Source: Streptomyces sp. NBRC 110035 (GTDB taxonomy: Bacteria; Actinomycetota; Actinomycetes; Streptomycetales; Streptomycetaceae). From it: a DNA stretch of 64,000 nt. Under the pieces are notes generated by a model. The model did not search any database, was not told the DNA's origin, and worked only from the letters and a program-made list of their open reading frames with translations. This document shows positions 34,743 to 44,300 of the stretch, piece by piece (positions within the stretch are counted from its first letter, which is position 1; each line of letters opens with the position of its first letter). A program made the position numbers and the translations under genes. The stretch spans positions 106,128 to 170,127 of the forward strand of contig NZ_BBNN01000031.1 in assembly GCF_000829695.1 (NCBI RefSeq). Direction: 5' to 3'.

Positions 34743-35765
34743 TCAACCGCTGATCTGCCGGTCACCGCCGTGTGCGACGGTGTGCGATTGCGCCGCGAAC
34801 TCATGCCAGAACTTGGCATACTCGTTCGCGAGATCAGCGATGATCTCGGAACAGTGCTGAGGGACGCCATCGACGAGCCTGTCCCAGGTTTGCACGACGT
34901 GAGCCTGCGCGTCGAGCAGCCTCAGCAAGGTACGACCGGTCTCCGTCGAACGCAGGGACGGGTCCTTGAGCAACCGGTGCACGAGAACGGCCGGGTTGCG
35001 GGCCCGATCGCGCAGCACACCGGGAGAGACGGGGCGGGCAGGCAACTGCTGCACGTTCGTTTCGGTGCGGCCGCGTGCCCGGGCTCCGGCACCCCGCCGC
35101 TCCCGGTCGGGCACCGGGTCGCGTCCCGAGGCCAGCCGTTCGCGCACGTCGTGAGCGGTGCCGACGGAGATGCCGGCTTCCTTGGCGACGGCCCGCAGCG
35201 GAATACCGGGGTTGGCGGCGATCAGCCGGCCGGCCCGCTCCCGCCCGGCCGCGGCGCTGATCGGGCGCACCCGGCCGTCCTGGCCGACGCGGGTGTTCAA
35301 GGGGGGAGTGTCCGCGGTCGAACGCCGGCGGATGGCGGCGACGGTCTTCGGCGACAGGCCGCTGACCCGTGCGACGGCCCGGTCCGACCAGTGCGGATGG
35401 GAGATGACGATGCGGGTGGCCGCCGCAGTCCGGTCCGACAGGGTCAGCGGCAGTCCGTGTACCGCGTTGCTCCGCACGGCGAGGACGAAGGCGTCGGCTT
35501 CCGATCCGTCGAAGAACCGGACGGCGATCTCCGACTGCCCTCGCAGCAGGGCGACCCGCAGCCGGTGCATTCCGTCGATCACCCGCAGGGTGGGCCGGTG
35601 GACGAGGATGGGAGGCAACACGGTTTCGGACGCGAGGAGAAGCTGGGTATGTTGGAGGTCTTCCCCTTCGAGGCGAGGGCAATCCTCAATGGATAACGAA
35701 TCGACCGGAACCATGTGCGTCGGTTCGTCCAGTACATCGAGTTGAATTTCTGCCTCGGACGACAA
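34743..35765 (-). CDS. ParB/StrR-like pathway regulator
   Basis: 340 residues. A ParB-N-like domain (MVPVDSLSIEDCPRLEGED, PPILVHRPTLRVIDGMHRL, SNAVHGLPLTLSDRTAAA) leads into a KorB-type HTH (WSDRAVARVSGLSPKTVAAI) and a second HTH-like segment (IPLRAVAKEAGISVGTA). This is the architecture of StrR, NovG and related antibiotic-cluster activators. It is divergent from the sulfatase-like gene at 35904 and is the first gene of the sulfo module, so it probably activates both transcripts. Confidence 0.88.
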   Translation of the reverse strand: MSSEAEIQLDVLDEPTHMVPVDSLSIEDCPRLEGEDLQHTQLLLASETVLPPILVHRPTLRVIDGMHRLRVALLRGQSEIAVRFFDGSEADAFVLAVRSNAVHGLPLTLSDRTAAATRIVISHPHWSDRAVARVSGLSPKTVAAIRRRSTADTPPLNTRVGQDGRVRPISAAAGRERAGRLIAANPGIPLRAVAKEAGISVGTAHDVRERLASGRDPVPDRERRGAGARARGRTETNVQQLPARPVSPGVLRDRARNPAVLVHRLLKDPSLRSTETGRTLLRLLDAQAHVVQTWDRLVDGVPQHCSEIIADLANEYAKFWHEFAAQSHTVAHGGDRQISG

Positions 35766-35863
35766 CGGACCTCCACTCGCGCAGCACTTGTGGACTATTC
35801 AGTTGGCGGGGGCATAGCGGAACATCCCCTTCATCAGGCAGGGTACGAGGCGCCCATCAATAT

Positions 35864-35882
35864 CTGATCAATGGCCGATCAG
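35864..35882. promoter_or_regulatory. Inverted repeat CTGATC-7nt-GATCAG in the divergent StrR/sulfatase-like promoter
   Basis: Perfect 6-bp arms with AATGGCC between, 22 nt upstream of the sulfatase-like start in an AT-richer 138-bp divergent region. It does not match the streptomycin StrR box (GTTCGA ... TCGAAC). A candidate operator for the cluster regulator. Confidence 0.4.
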
Positions 35883-35903
35883 TAGCGAGCGGAAGGGTAG
35901 TAA

Positions 35904-37067
35904 ATGCGGAATGTCCTGTTCGTCTCCCTGGATACCGTCCGGGCCGATGTCGCCTACTCGGGCAAGATGCCGGGCGTGGAGTCGCTCAGGCGCCGCGGAG
36001 TCACTTTCCGTCAGGCGGTCTCGTCGGCGCCGTTCACCCCGGCCAGCCATGCGAGCGTATTCACCGGGCTGCAGCCCGCCCGGCACGGCATCCGCCACCT
36101 CCTGCGCGAGCAGCTCGCCCCGGAGGCGACCACGCTGGCCGAGCGGCTGAAGTCCGCCGGCTACGCCACGGGGGCGGTGGTCTCCTGTCCGGGGCTGAAC
36201 AAGTGGTACGGAATGGACCGCGGGTTCGACCACTACGACGACGAGATCCCGCGCCTGCCCGACGGGAGCGACCCGCTGACGACCCCGGACGTCAAGAAGC
36301 GCGGGCTGGCCCTGAAACGCGCGCCGCTGGTGGTGGAGCGCGCCCTGGAGTGGCTGCGGCATCAGGACGGGCCGTTCTTCCTCTTCGCCCACTTCTTCGA
36401 CGCCCACTGGCCGTACGAGCCCCCCGAGGACTTCTGTCCCGAGGCGGCCAACCCCTACGAGGGCGAGGTGGCCTACAGCGACCACTACCTCCAGGTCCTG
36501 CTGCGGGGCATGGAGGAGATGGGGCACGCTCCGGCGGACACCCTGATCGTGTGCTTCTCCGACCACGGCGAGGACCTGGCGGGGTGGTACCCGAACGACC
36601 ACGCGGGTGCCCTGGGCCACCCGTACGAGGAGGGCCACGGCTGTCTGCTGTTCGACGCCACCCAGCACGTGCCGCTCGTCGTCGGCGGACCGGGGCTGCC
36701 GGCCGGCGTCGAGGTCGACGCCCAGGTACGGCTGGTGGACATCGCGCCGACCGTGCTGGACCTGCTGGGCATGGACGCGGGCGACGTCGACGGTCTGTCG
36801 CTCACCGAGTTCTTCCGCCGCGGGACGGACGGCGCCTCCCGGCCCGCGTACTGCGAGACCTACTATCCGGAGGAACGCCGGGCGGACGGGCAGTACCCCG
36901 ACCTGGCTCCGCTGGCCGCGGTCCGGCTCCAGGACGACTCCTCCGGCAGCCGCAAGAAGGTGATCTGGGCGATCGGCGCGGACCCGGTCGAGCTGTACGA
37001 CCTGCGGTCCGACCCGAACGAACAGCGCGGGCAGACCGTGTCCTCCGCGGTGGTCCCGAAGCCCTGA
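35904..37067 (+). CDS. Alkaline-phosphatase-superfamily (sulfatase-like) enzyme with Thr at the nucleophile position
   Basis: 387 residues. Metal and core motifs: VLFVSLDTVRAD (Asp), SSAPFTPASHASVFTGL, VCFSDHGED (Asp-His), VRLVDIAPTVLDLLGM. The formylglycine motif C/S-x-P-x-R of true sulfatases is replaced by Thr45-Pro-Ala-Ser-His. Thr is the usual nucleophile of phospho- and nucleotide-transferring members, so ester hydrolysis or group transfer (phosphate, sulfate, sulfamate) is possible. GGAAGGG precedes ATG 35904. A paralog lies at 50919. Confidence 0.87.
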   Translation: MRNVLFVSLDTVRADVAYSGKMPGVESLRRRGVTFRQAVSSAPFTPASHASVFTGLQPARHGIRHLLREQLAPEATTLAERLKSAGYATGAVVSCPGLNKWYGMDRGFDHYDDEIPRLPDGSDPLTTPDVKKRGLALKRAPLVVERALEWLRHQDGPFFLFAHFFDAHWPYEPPEDFCPEAANPYEGEVAYSDHYLQVLLRGMEEMGHAPADTLIVCFSDHGEDLAGWYPNDHAGALGHPYEEGHGCLLFDATQHVPLVVGGPGLPAGVEVDAQVRLVDIAPTVLDLLGMDAGDVDGLSLTEFFRRGTDGASRPAYCETYYPEERRADGQYPDLAPLAAVRLQDDSSGSRKKVIWAIGADPVELYDLRSDPNEQRGQTVSSAVVPKP

Positions 37068-37089
37068 CCGCGACGGGCAACCGCGTTCG

Positions 37090-37135
37090 ACCTTGCCCGG
37101 GGCGTGGAGCAGGCCGTCCACGCCCCGGGCAAGGT
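37090..37135 (+). terminator. Strong hairpin (19-bp perfect arms, 8-nt loop)
   Basis: ACCTTGCCCGGGGCGTGGA (37090-37108) pairs perfectly with TCCACGCCCCGGGCAAGGT (37117-37135), 22 nt after the sulfatase-like stop. No T-run follows, as usual for streptomycete terminators. Confidence 0.85.
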
Positions 37136-37982
37136 CCTCCCGGACCTCGCGCCGGCGGTCGCGTCCGGCGGGGGCCACCTCGCCGGCATCGCCACACTGC
37201 GGGTGAGAAGGCACTGGCCGCCATCCGCGTCGCACGTCCCGAAGTCCGCAGGCGGGTCCGGATGCCGGCCTGCGACCGGGCTCCGGACTCCGGGGGGGGC
37301 GGGTGACCGTGGATCCGGACGGAGTGCCGGCCCTCGCCCACCCGGACAAGCAGGATGCCGCCCCGGCCCTACGGAAGACCCACGGTCACCGCCCTCCCTG
37401 ACGGGCTTCGTCGACCACCGTCCGGACGACACCGGGGGTCGGCAGACCCTCATCCGGCGTGATTCCGCGGACGGCACCCACGAGGCGGCACCCACGAGTT
37501 CACGGTCCGGCCCGCCCGGCGCGGACGCCGGCTGCCCTGCCCGGTCGGCCTCGGTCGGCCTCGGTCGGCCTCGGTCGGCCTCGGTCGGCCTCGGTCGGCA
37601 GGATGATCACCGAGGCCGTTCACCAGCGTGTCCCGAAGATCCCCGCGTCGGCCTGGGCTCCCGCGGCCGAGCCGGACGGCGGAGCGGGGGACGGGACCCG
37701 GGCCTGCCCGCCCTCGGCCACCGACAGCGAACCGGGGCCCCGACTCCGCCGGCGGCCCGTCACGGAAGATCGGGGTTCAAGTGAGGAATCTCCTCGTCCG
37801 AACGCCCGGATTTCCATGCGGCGGACTTACGTAAAATGTTTCCCATACCTTCAACGGGCCCTCGGGCGATGTGGCCGAAAAGGCTTGCCAGGATTCGTGA
37901 ACTGGGACGATGGTGGTGGGCGAAGCACTGTTCCCGACCCTTCGGACTCCCGTCAGCAGACCAGCGTGGAGGTGTTTTCCTC
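37136..37982. other. Gene-poor stretch between the sulfatase-like gene and P450
   Basis: About 850 nt. Frames are open but show no family resemblance or codon bias. Contents seen: the tandem repeat at 37542-37600, and an AT-richer zone at about 37815-37850 (TTACGTAAAATGTTTCCCATACC) likely to hold the P450 promoter. Confidence 0.4.
37542..37600. repeat. About six tandem copies of TCGGTCGGCC
   Basis: The 10-bp unit repeats almost perfectly about six times in non-coding DNA. It could be a slippage-prone minisatellite; no regulatory role is evident. Confidence 0.85.
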
Positions 37983-39185
37983 GTGACCGGCAGCAACTCG
38001 ACGGCCCCATCACTTCCTTTTCATCGAGACCATTCCCCGCTCGATCCGCCCTCCATATACGCCGATTGGCGGGCCGAAGGCCCGATTCGCTCCGTCGCTC
38101 TGGCCAATGGAGAGACGGCGTGGCTGGTGACCCGCTACGAAGAAATGCGCGCGGTGCTCGGTGACACCCGTATGAGTTCCGACATCACGAAAAAGGGATT
38201 TCCCTCGCCCCGCCCCGAGGAGCCGAAGCAGAGCCTCGGCAACTTCACCCAGATGGATCCCCCGCAGTACGGCGCGGTGCGCCGGACGCTGACCAGGACC
38301 TTCATGGTCAAGAACATCGAGCGCATGCGCCCGCGCATCGTCGAGCTGACGCACGAGCTGCTCGACGGACTGGAGCGCCGGCCCCGTCCGGCCGATCTGC
38401 ACGCCCACTTCGCCCGTCCGCTCCCCTCCCACCTGATCTGCGAGGTCCTCGGCATACCGCACGCCGACCGCGACCTCTTCCAGGCCAACTCCGCCACCAT
38501 CGGCGACATGCGCCTGAGCGAGGGCCAGGCGTACTCCGCGCGCACCGACATCGCCGAATACCTGATGCAGTTCGTCGAGGAGAAGGAGCGCAACCCCGGT
38601 GACGACATGCTCAGCGATCTGGTCGTCAACCGCCTGCGCACAGGAGAGCTGACCAAGGAGGAGATCGCCGGCATGGCGGCCCTGCTGGTCATCAACGGGC
38701 ACGAGAGCAGTGCCAGCATGATCGGCCTGAGCGTGATCACCCTGCTGCGTCACCCCGACCAGCTGCACCGGTTCGTGACGGAACCCGAGGTCGTCCCCGC
38801 GGCGATCGAGGAGCTGCTGCGCTACCTGTCGATCGTGCACGTCGGACTGCGCAGGGTGGCCACGGCCGACGTGGAGATCGGGGACGTCACCGTCCGGGAG
38901 GGGGACGGCCTGATCCTCCCGATCCACGTGGCCAACCGGGACCCCGGCGCCTTCGACGCACCGGACGAGCTGGACATCGGCCGGGAATCCCGCAACCACC
39001 TGGCCTTCGGACACGGCCTGCACAAGTGCATCGCCCAGTATCTGGCCCGCGTCGAACTGCAGATCGCGCTGCCGGCGCTCTTCCAGCGTTTCCCCGGACT
39101 GCGCCTGGCCGTTCCTCTGGAGGAGGTCTCCTTCCGTGAGGAAAACGTTGTCTACTCGGTGAACGCCCTGCCCGTCACATGGTGA
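37983..39185 (+). CDS. Cytochrome P450
   Basis: 400 residues, standard bacterial CYP length. I-helix INGHESSASMIG, K-helix EELLR, heme loop LAFGHGLHKCIAQYLA with the cysteine near residue 349. In the oxygen-activation motif a Ser follows Glu-Ser (GHESS) in place of the more usual Thr. GTG 37983 is preceded by GGAGGTG; a longer frame from ATG 37836 has no P450 features and is rejected. The partner ferredoxin follows 66 nt downstream. Substrate presumably a cluster intermediate. Confidence 0.93.
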   Translation: MTGSNSTAPSLPFHRDHSPLDPPSIYADWRAEGPIRSVALANGETAWLVTRYEEMRAVLGDTRMSSDITKKGFPSPRPEEPKQSLGNFTQMDPPQYGAVRRTLTRTFMVKNIERMRPRIVELTHELLDGLERRPRPADLHAHFARPLPSHLICEVLGIPHADRDLFQANSATIGDMRLSEGQAYSARTDIAEYLMQFVEEKERNPGDDMLSDLVVNRLRTGELTKEEIAGMAALLVINGHESSASMIGLSVITLLRHPDQLHRFVTEPEVVPAAIEELLRYLSIVHVGLRRVATADVEIGDVTVREGDGLILPIHVANRDPGAFDAPDELDIGRESRNHLAFGHGLHKCIAQYLARVELQIALPALFQRFPGLRLAVPLEEVSFREENVVYSVNALPVTW

Positions 39186-39251
39186 CGGGGTGAGCCGCCC
39201 GCTGGCGTCGGACCACGCCACGCGCGACCGACCACGACCGGGAGGAACACG

Positions 39252-39512
39252 GTGAGGATCGAGATCGACGAGGAGAGGTGCTGTGGCGGCGGGCAGTGCG
39301 TCGAGGCCGCTCCGGAGGTGTTCGACCAGCGGGACGATGACGGTCTGGTGCTGCTGCTCGACGCCGTGCCGCCGCCGTCGCAGCACGCCGCGGTACGGAC
39401 GGCCGCGCACCTCTGCCCGACCGCGGTGATCCGGCTGATCGAGGACGACCGGCGCCCGGACGACCCACGGGAGTCCACGGCCCCACCCGTGCGCCCGCCG
39501 GACCGGCCCTGA
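39252..39512 (+). CDS. 3Fe-4S ferredoxin
   Basis: 86 residues: MRIEIDEERCCGGGQCVEAAPEVF at the N-terminus and HLCPTAVIRL at the C-terminus supply the Cys ligands of a one-cluster P450-type ferredoxin. GTG 39252 follows GGGAGG. It is the likely electron donor for the adjacent P450. The last ~20 residues are a Pro/Arg-rich tail. Confidence 0.92.
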   Translation: MRIEIDEERCCGGGQCVEAAPEVFDQRDDDGLVLLLDAVPPPSQHAAVRTAAHLCPTAVIRLIEDDRRPDDPRESTAPPVRPPDRP

Positions 39513-39625
39513 GCCACGCACACGCGCCCCTCGCCGTCTCTTTCGCGCCGTGTGCTTCCCGAGCAACGGACAAGAGGGAAACAGATCCATGGTGACGGAA
39601 CCACGCAGACCTTCGGAGGCCGGCG

Positions 39626-40960
39626 TTGAAGGCTGCTGAAAGCATCGAAGTCCCGGCGAAGAGCCCCGCGGGCACGGACCGAACCGTCTCCCGCCGGGTT
39701 CTCCTGGCCAGCACCATCGGCAGTGCCATCGAGTGGTACGACTTCTATCTCTATTCGACGGCTGCGGCCCTGGTGCTCGGGCCGTTGTTCTTCCCCAACC
39801 AATCACCCACGGCGGGTGTACTGGCCTCGTTCGCCACCTATGCCGCCGGATTCGTCGCCCGCCCGCTGGGCGGCATCGTCTTCGGGCATTTCGGGGACCG
39901 GATCGGCCGCAAGTCCATGCTGGTCCTGACCCTGCTCATCATGGGGACGGCCACGTTCCTCGTGGGCGTCCTGCCGACGTACGAACAGGCCGGCATCCTG
40001 GCCCCCGTCCTCCTGGTGCTGCTGCGGGTGGTGCAGGGCATCGGCCTCGGCGGCGAGTGGGGCGGCGGCGTGCTCATGAGCGGCGAGCACGCGCCCCTCC
40101 ACCGCCGCGGTCTGTTCACCAGTTTCCCCGCGAGCGGTTTCCCCCTCGGACTGTTCGGCAGCACCGTGGTGTTCCAGCTGGTCTCCCAACTGCCGGAGGA
40201 CCAGATGATGGCCTGGGGCTGGCGGTTGCCGTTCCTCGCCTCCGTCCTCCTGGTGGTGGTGGGCGTGTTCGTCCGGCTCAAGGTGGCGGAGTCGCCGGAG
40301 TTCGTGCGCGTCCAGCAGGCCGGGGAGCAGCGCAGGGTGCCGCTGGCCGGTGTGCTGCGGCAGGGCTGGACGCCCGTGCTGCGTGGCGCGTTCGCCTCCC
40401 TCGGACTGGCCATGACCGTCAGCATCTACTCGGTCTACCTGCTGTCCTACGCCTCCTCGGGCCCGCGTCAGGGGCACGGCACCGACGTGCTCAACGGACT
40501 GCTGATCGGCGCGCTCACGGAGGCGGTGCTGCTCCCGGTCGCCGGTCTGCTGTCCGACCGTCTGGGACGCCGTCCCCTCCTCCTCTTCGGATACGCGGTG
40601 TGCGGGCTGGTGGGTCTTGTGGCGCCGCACTGGCTGACCTCGGGCAACCAGACGCTGATCGTCCTGACCTTCGTCCTGGCCATGGGCATCGGACACGCCG
40701 CGATCTACGGGGCCATCTCGGCGCTCCTGATCGACATGTTCCCGCCCGAACACCGCTACTCCGCGCTCGCGGTGACCTACCAACTCGGCGCGACGATAGC
40801 CAGTTTCGGGCCGCTCGTGGCCGTCGCCCTCGCGGGCTCGGCACACACGGCCGTGCCGGGCATCCGGCTGCTGTGGGGGTGCCTGGCGGCGGCCGCCCTC
40901 GCGGTGGCCTTCGGCCGGATCCCACGGCCCGGTGAGGTCTCGGCCCGGTCGGCGGAGTAA
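39626..40960 (+). CDS. MHS-type major facilitator superfamily transporter
   Basis: 444 residues, 12 predicted transmembrane segments. Signatures of the metabolite:H+ symporter family: STIGSAIEWYDFYLYSTAAA, GGIVFGHFGDRIGRKSMLV and VVQGIGLGGEWGGGVLM. A TTG start at 39626 is chosen because CGGAGG lies at the right distance. In this cluster it may import a precursor or move the product; most family members are importers of organic acids or amino acids. Confidence 0.92.
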   Translation: MKAAESIEVPAKSPAGTDRTVSRRVLLASTIGSAIEWYDFYLYSTAAALVLGPLFFPNQSPTAGVLASFATYAAGFVARPLGGIVFGHFGDRIGRKSMLVLTLLIMGTATFLVGVLPTYEQAGILAPVLLVLLRVVQGIGLGGEWGGGVLMSGEHAPLHRRGLFTSFPASGFPLGLFGSTVVFQLVSQLPEDQMMAWGWRLPFLASVLLVVVGVFVRLKVAESPEFVRVQQAGEQRRVPLAGVLRQGWTPVLRGAFASLGLAMTVSIYSVYLLSYASSGPRQGHGTDVLNGLLIGALTEAVLLPVAGLLSDRLGRRPLLLFGYAVCGLVGLVAPHWLTSGNQTLIVLTFVLAMGIGHAAIYGAISALLIDMFPPEHRYSALAVTYQLGATIASFGPLVAVALAGSAHTAVPGIRLLWGCLAAAALAVAFGRIPRPGEVSARSAE

Positions 40961-41183
40961 CCGCGGCTTCCGGCGGACGCCACGAGAAGGCTCCGCCGTC
41001 GGCCGGGAACCCGCGGGGTGGCCGGCTCGGTTCCCCGGTTCCGCGGCCTCCCGGCCGAGGGGGCCGGAAAAGACCGGACAAGCGGTAGGGGTCGCGGCCC
41101 CCATGGTAGAAAAAAGTCACTTCCCACAGGGCACGTCGCTCCCGCACAAAAACGCTTGAATGACATACGTGGAGGGAATATCC
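40961..41183. other. Intergenic region upstream of a small reading frame
   Basis: No gene. An AT-richer part (about 41103-41180, with ACAAAAACGCTTGAATGACATACG) could be a promoter for the short frame at 41184. Convergent transcription from the MHS and SARP genes meets between about 40961 and 41377. Confidence 0.3.
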
Positions 41184-41309
41184 GTGACGCGCACATCCTG
41201 TTTTCCCGCAGCCGCACGAGGTACCGTTCTTCGTACGCGCAGCGCATTCGCCGTCGGCGACGGGGCTCCCCAGGAAGAAGACGACTCGTGGAACAGCACG
41301 GGCTCCTGA
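41184..41309 (+). CDS. Small reading frame, 41 residues, unknown
   Basis: GTG 41184 has an excellent GGAGGG site seven bases upstream and encodes MTRTSCFPAAARGTVLRTRS, then a distinctly acidic end (GDGAPQEEDDSWNSTGS). No family is recognised. The basic-then-acidic charge split recalls leader/core peptides, but no RiPP enzyme is next to it. It could also be a chance frame in intergenic DNA. Confidence 0.35.
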   Translation: MTRTSCFPAAARGTVLRTRSAFAVGDGAPQEEDDSWNSTGS

Positions 41310-41377
41310 GCACCCGGCCCGTTCGCTCCGGTGAAGTGGCCCCGGCTCGCCGCACCTGACCGTCGGACGTCCCGGGA

Positions 41378-44300
41378 TCAGGGTGTGGTTTCCGGCAGCA
41401 GGGCCTCGAAGAGCTCCTTGGCCTCGGCTGCCTCCGGCAGGCCGAGACCTGCGAGGAGCGTCCACGCATGTTTCAGGTGGTGCCGGGCGGAGGCTGTCTG
41501 TCCGAGACCGGACCGCACGCGCCCCAGCACCATGAGGGCGCGTGCGTGGTCGCGGACGGAGCCGATCCCGCTGCACAGGTCGACCGCCCTCGCTGCGTGC
41601 TCCGCCGCCTCCTCCGTGCGACCGACCGCCCGGAGCGTCTCGGCCAGTTGATAGAGCGTGTACGCCTCCCGATCCCGCGCGTCGAAGGCACGGCAGATCT
41701 CCAGACATTCGGTGTACCGCGCCAACGCCTCGTCGTACCGCTGCTGTTCGTGCATGGCCAGGCCCAGCACGTACAGCGCGTAGGCCTCACCGGCGTGGTC
41801 CGCGAGACCACGCAGCAGGGTGAGCGCCGTCGCGCAGGCGGAGACCGCCTCGTCCGCACGGCCGCTGCGCAGCCGCGCCAGCGCCGCGTTGACGGTGGTG
41901 TTCGCCTCGCCGGACCGGTGGCCCAGTTCACGGGCGAGGGCTATGGCCTCGTCGTAGTACGTGACGGCCTCGTCGTAGCGGTGCGCGTACTGCACGGCGA
42001 GGCCGAGGTCGTTGAGCGCCTGACGCAGGATGACGGTGTCGTGGGCCTGCCGGGCCGCCGCCGTCGCGGCTGTGGCGTGCCGCTCCGCCTCGGCCGGGGA
42101 ACCGGCCTGCAGCGCCAGCGTGCTCAGCAACTGCTGCGCCCGGCCGGTGGTGCGCGGGTCGCCGACCTGTTCGGCCCTGCGCAGCAGCGCGCGGACGGCC
42201 GTCAGGAGGTGCCCGCCGCGCACGGACCGGTGGAACGGGCTGACGGCGATGAGCAGGTCGACGGCGAGGCGGAGCAACTCGGTTCGCCGCGGCGTGTGCC
42301 GGTCGGCCACACAGAGCGCGAGCGCCGCGATGTTGCCCATCTCCTCGGTGCTCCAGGCCTGTGCCGCGTGCACGTCCGGGAAACGCAGGCCGTTCGTGGG
42401 CAGCGGGCCGAGCACCTGAGCCAGGGTGTCGCCCGGCACCATGTGGCCGAAGGCGTTGCACGCCGTGGCCGACAGGAACATCAGCAGCCGACGCAGCGCG
42501 TCGTCGCCCGCCTCGGCATCCTGCGCCCGCTGCCGGGCGAAGATGCCGAGCAGGTCCTGGTAGCGGTACCGGCCGGGCCGGGGCGACTCCATCATGGCCG
42601 CGTCGACCAGCGACTCCAGCAGTTCCTCCGTCGCGGCCTCTTCCAGTCCCAGCATCGCGGCGGCCGCCGGCACCCCCGTCTCGGGCATCCGCGCCATCGC
42701 CAACAGGCCGAAGACCCGCGCCTGTTCGGCCGTGAGTTGCCGGTGACTCATCTCGAACACCGCACTGACATCGATGTCTCCGACGTGCAGTTCCGCGATC
42801 CGGGACTCCGTCTCGCGCAGACGGGCGGAGAGCGTGGCGATGGACCACAGGGGTCGGGCGGCCAGTCGGGCGGCGACGATCCGGACGGCCAACGGCAGGT
42901 AGGCGCAGGCCTTGACGAGCTTCTGGGCCTGCGCCCACTCCGCCGTCAGGCGCGACTGCCCGATCACCGCACCGAGCAGGTCGAGTGCCTCGCCGGGGGA
43001 AAAGGCCTTCAGCCCGAACTGATAGGTCAGGGGCGCTCCGAACAGGGACCGCCGGCTGGTCACGATGACTCCGCAGTCGCCCGGACCGGGCAGCAGGTCC
43101 TGGACATGGGCCGTGTCACGCGCGTTGTCCAGCACCAGGAGCACCCGCCGTTCGGAGAGCACGGACCGGAACAGCTTGCGACGTTCGTCGAGCGTGTCGG
43201 GGACCCTGTCGGCCGGAACACCGAGCGCGACGAGGAATCCGGCCAGCACCGCGGCAGGTTCGGCGGGGACGTCGTCGTTGCCGTGCAGGTTCACGACCAA
43301 CTGGCCGTCCGGGTAGGCGTCACGGATGCGGTGCGCGACGTGGAACGCCAGGGCCGTCTTGCCGAGACCGCCCATGCCGTTGATCGCCACCGAGACCGCC
43401 GCCCCGCCGCGCGGCGCACTGAGCAGGTCGTACAGCTGGGCGACATCGAACACCCGTCCGGTGAAGTCCGGTAGGTCGGGAGGCAGTTGCGCGGGGACCG
43501 GCACCGCGGGACCGTCTCCCTCCCGGCACGCGAGGGCCGGGCCATGGCCGGTCTCCGGCGGCTCGTCCCCGCGCGGAAGGGCCGGACACGCCGCGCCGGA
43601 CCGTCGCCCGGTGCGCCGGTCGGGGGGCGGATCCCCTTCCAGCAGCGTCGGATCGCTCTCCAGGATCCTGCGTTGCAGCGCCAGCAGGTCGGCCCCGGGG
43701 TCGATGCCCTGCTCCGTCACGAGCCTGCTTCTGAAGTCGCTGAACACGGCCAGGGCGTCCGCCTTCCTGCCCGCCGCGTACAGGGCCCGCATGAGCAGTC
43801 GGTGCGGACCCTCGTGCAGGGGGTGGGAGGCCGTCAGCTCGAACAGCGAGGGGATGATCATGTTGTGCTGTCCACCGGCGAGAGCGAGGTCGAACTGCTC
43901 CTCCTGGATGGCGTTGCGCAGTTCCTCGAGCCGCGCGCGATGCCGTTGGGCGAAGGGGCCGGGAACACCGACCAGCGGGTCGCCGCGCCACAGCTGCAGA
44001 GCCTGGTCCAGCAGCCCGACCGCCTTCTCCCGGTCGCCGGCGGCGCGGGCCCGGGTCGCCGTACGCAACAGCGACTCGGCGTGCCAGGTGTCCAGCGCCG
44101 TCTGGGGCACCTTCATCTGGTAGCCGTCCCCCACGGACACGATGATCAGTGGTCGCGTCAGGTCGGTCTCCAGCAGTCTGCGCAACTGCCAGACATAGGT
44201 CCGTACGGTCGTCACGGCGCGGGCCGGGGGCCTCTGCCCCCACAGGGCCTCGACGAGGGTGGCCATGGACACCGCGTGCCCGTGGCGCAGAAGTAATGTC

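Noticed and set aside
37542..37600. CRISPR-like array
   Set aside because: The 10-bp units are contiguous, with no spacers and no cas genes.
37104..37784. Long open frame after the sulfatase-like gene
   Set aside because: Low complexity, starts inside a terminator hairpin and crosses a tandem repeat; no family resemblance.
37836..37982. N-terminal extension of the P450 from an upstream ATG
   Set aside because: The extra 49 residues have no P450 character and the GGAGGTG/GTG 37983 start fits better.
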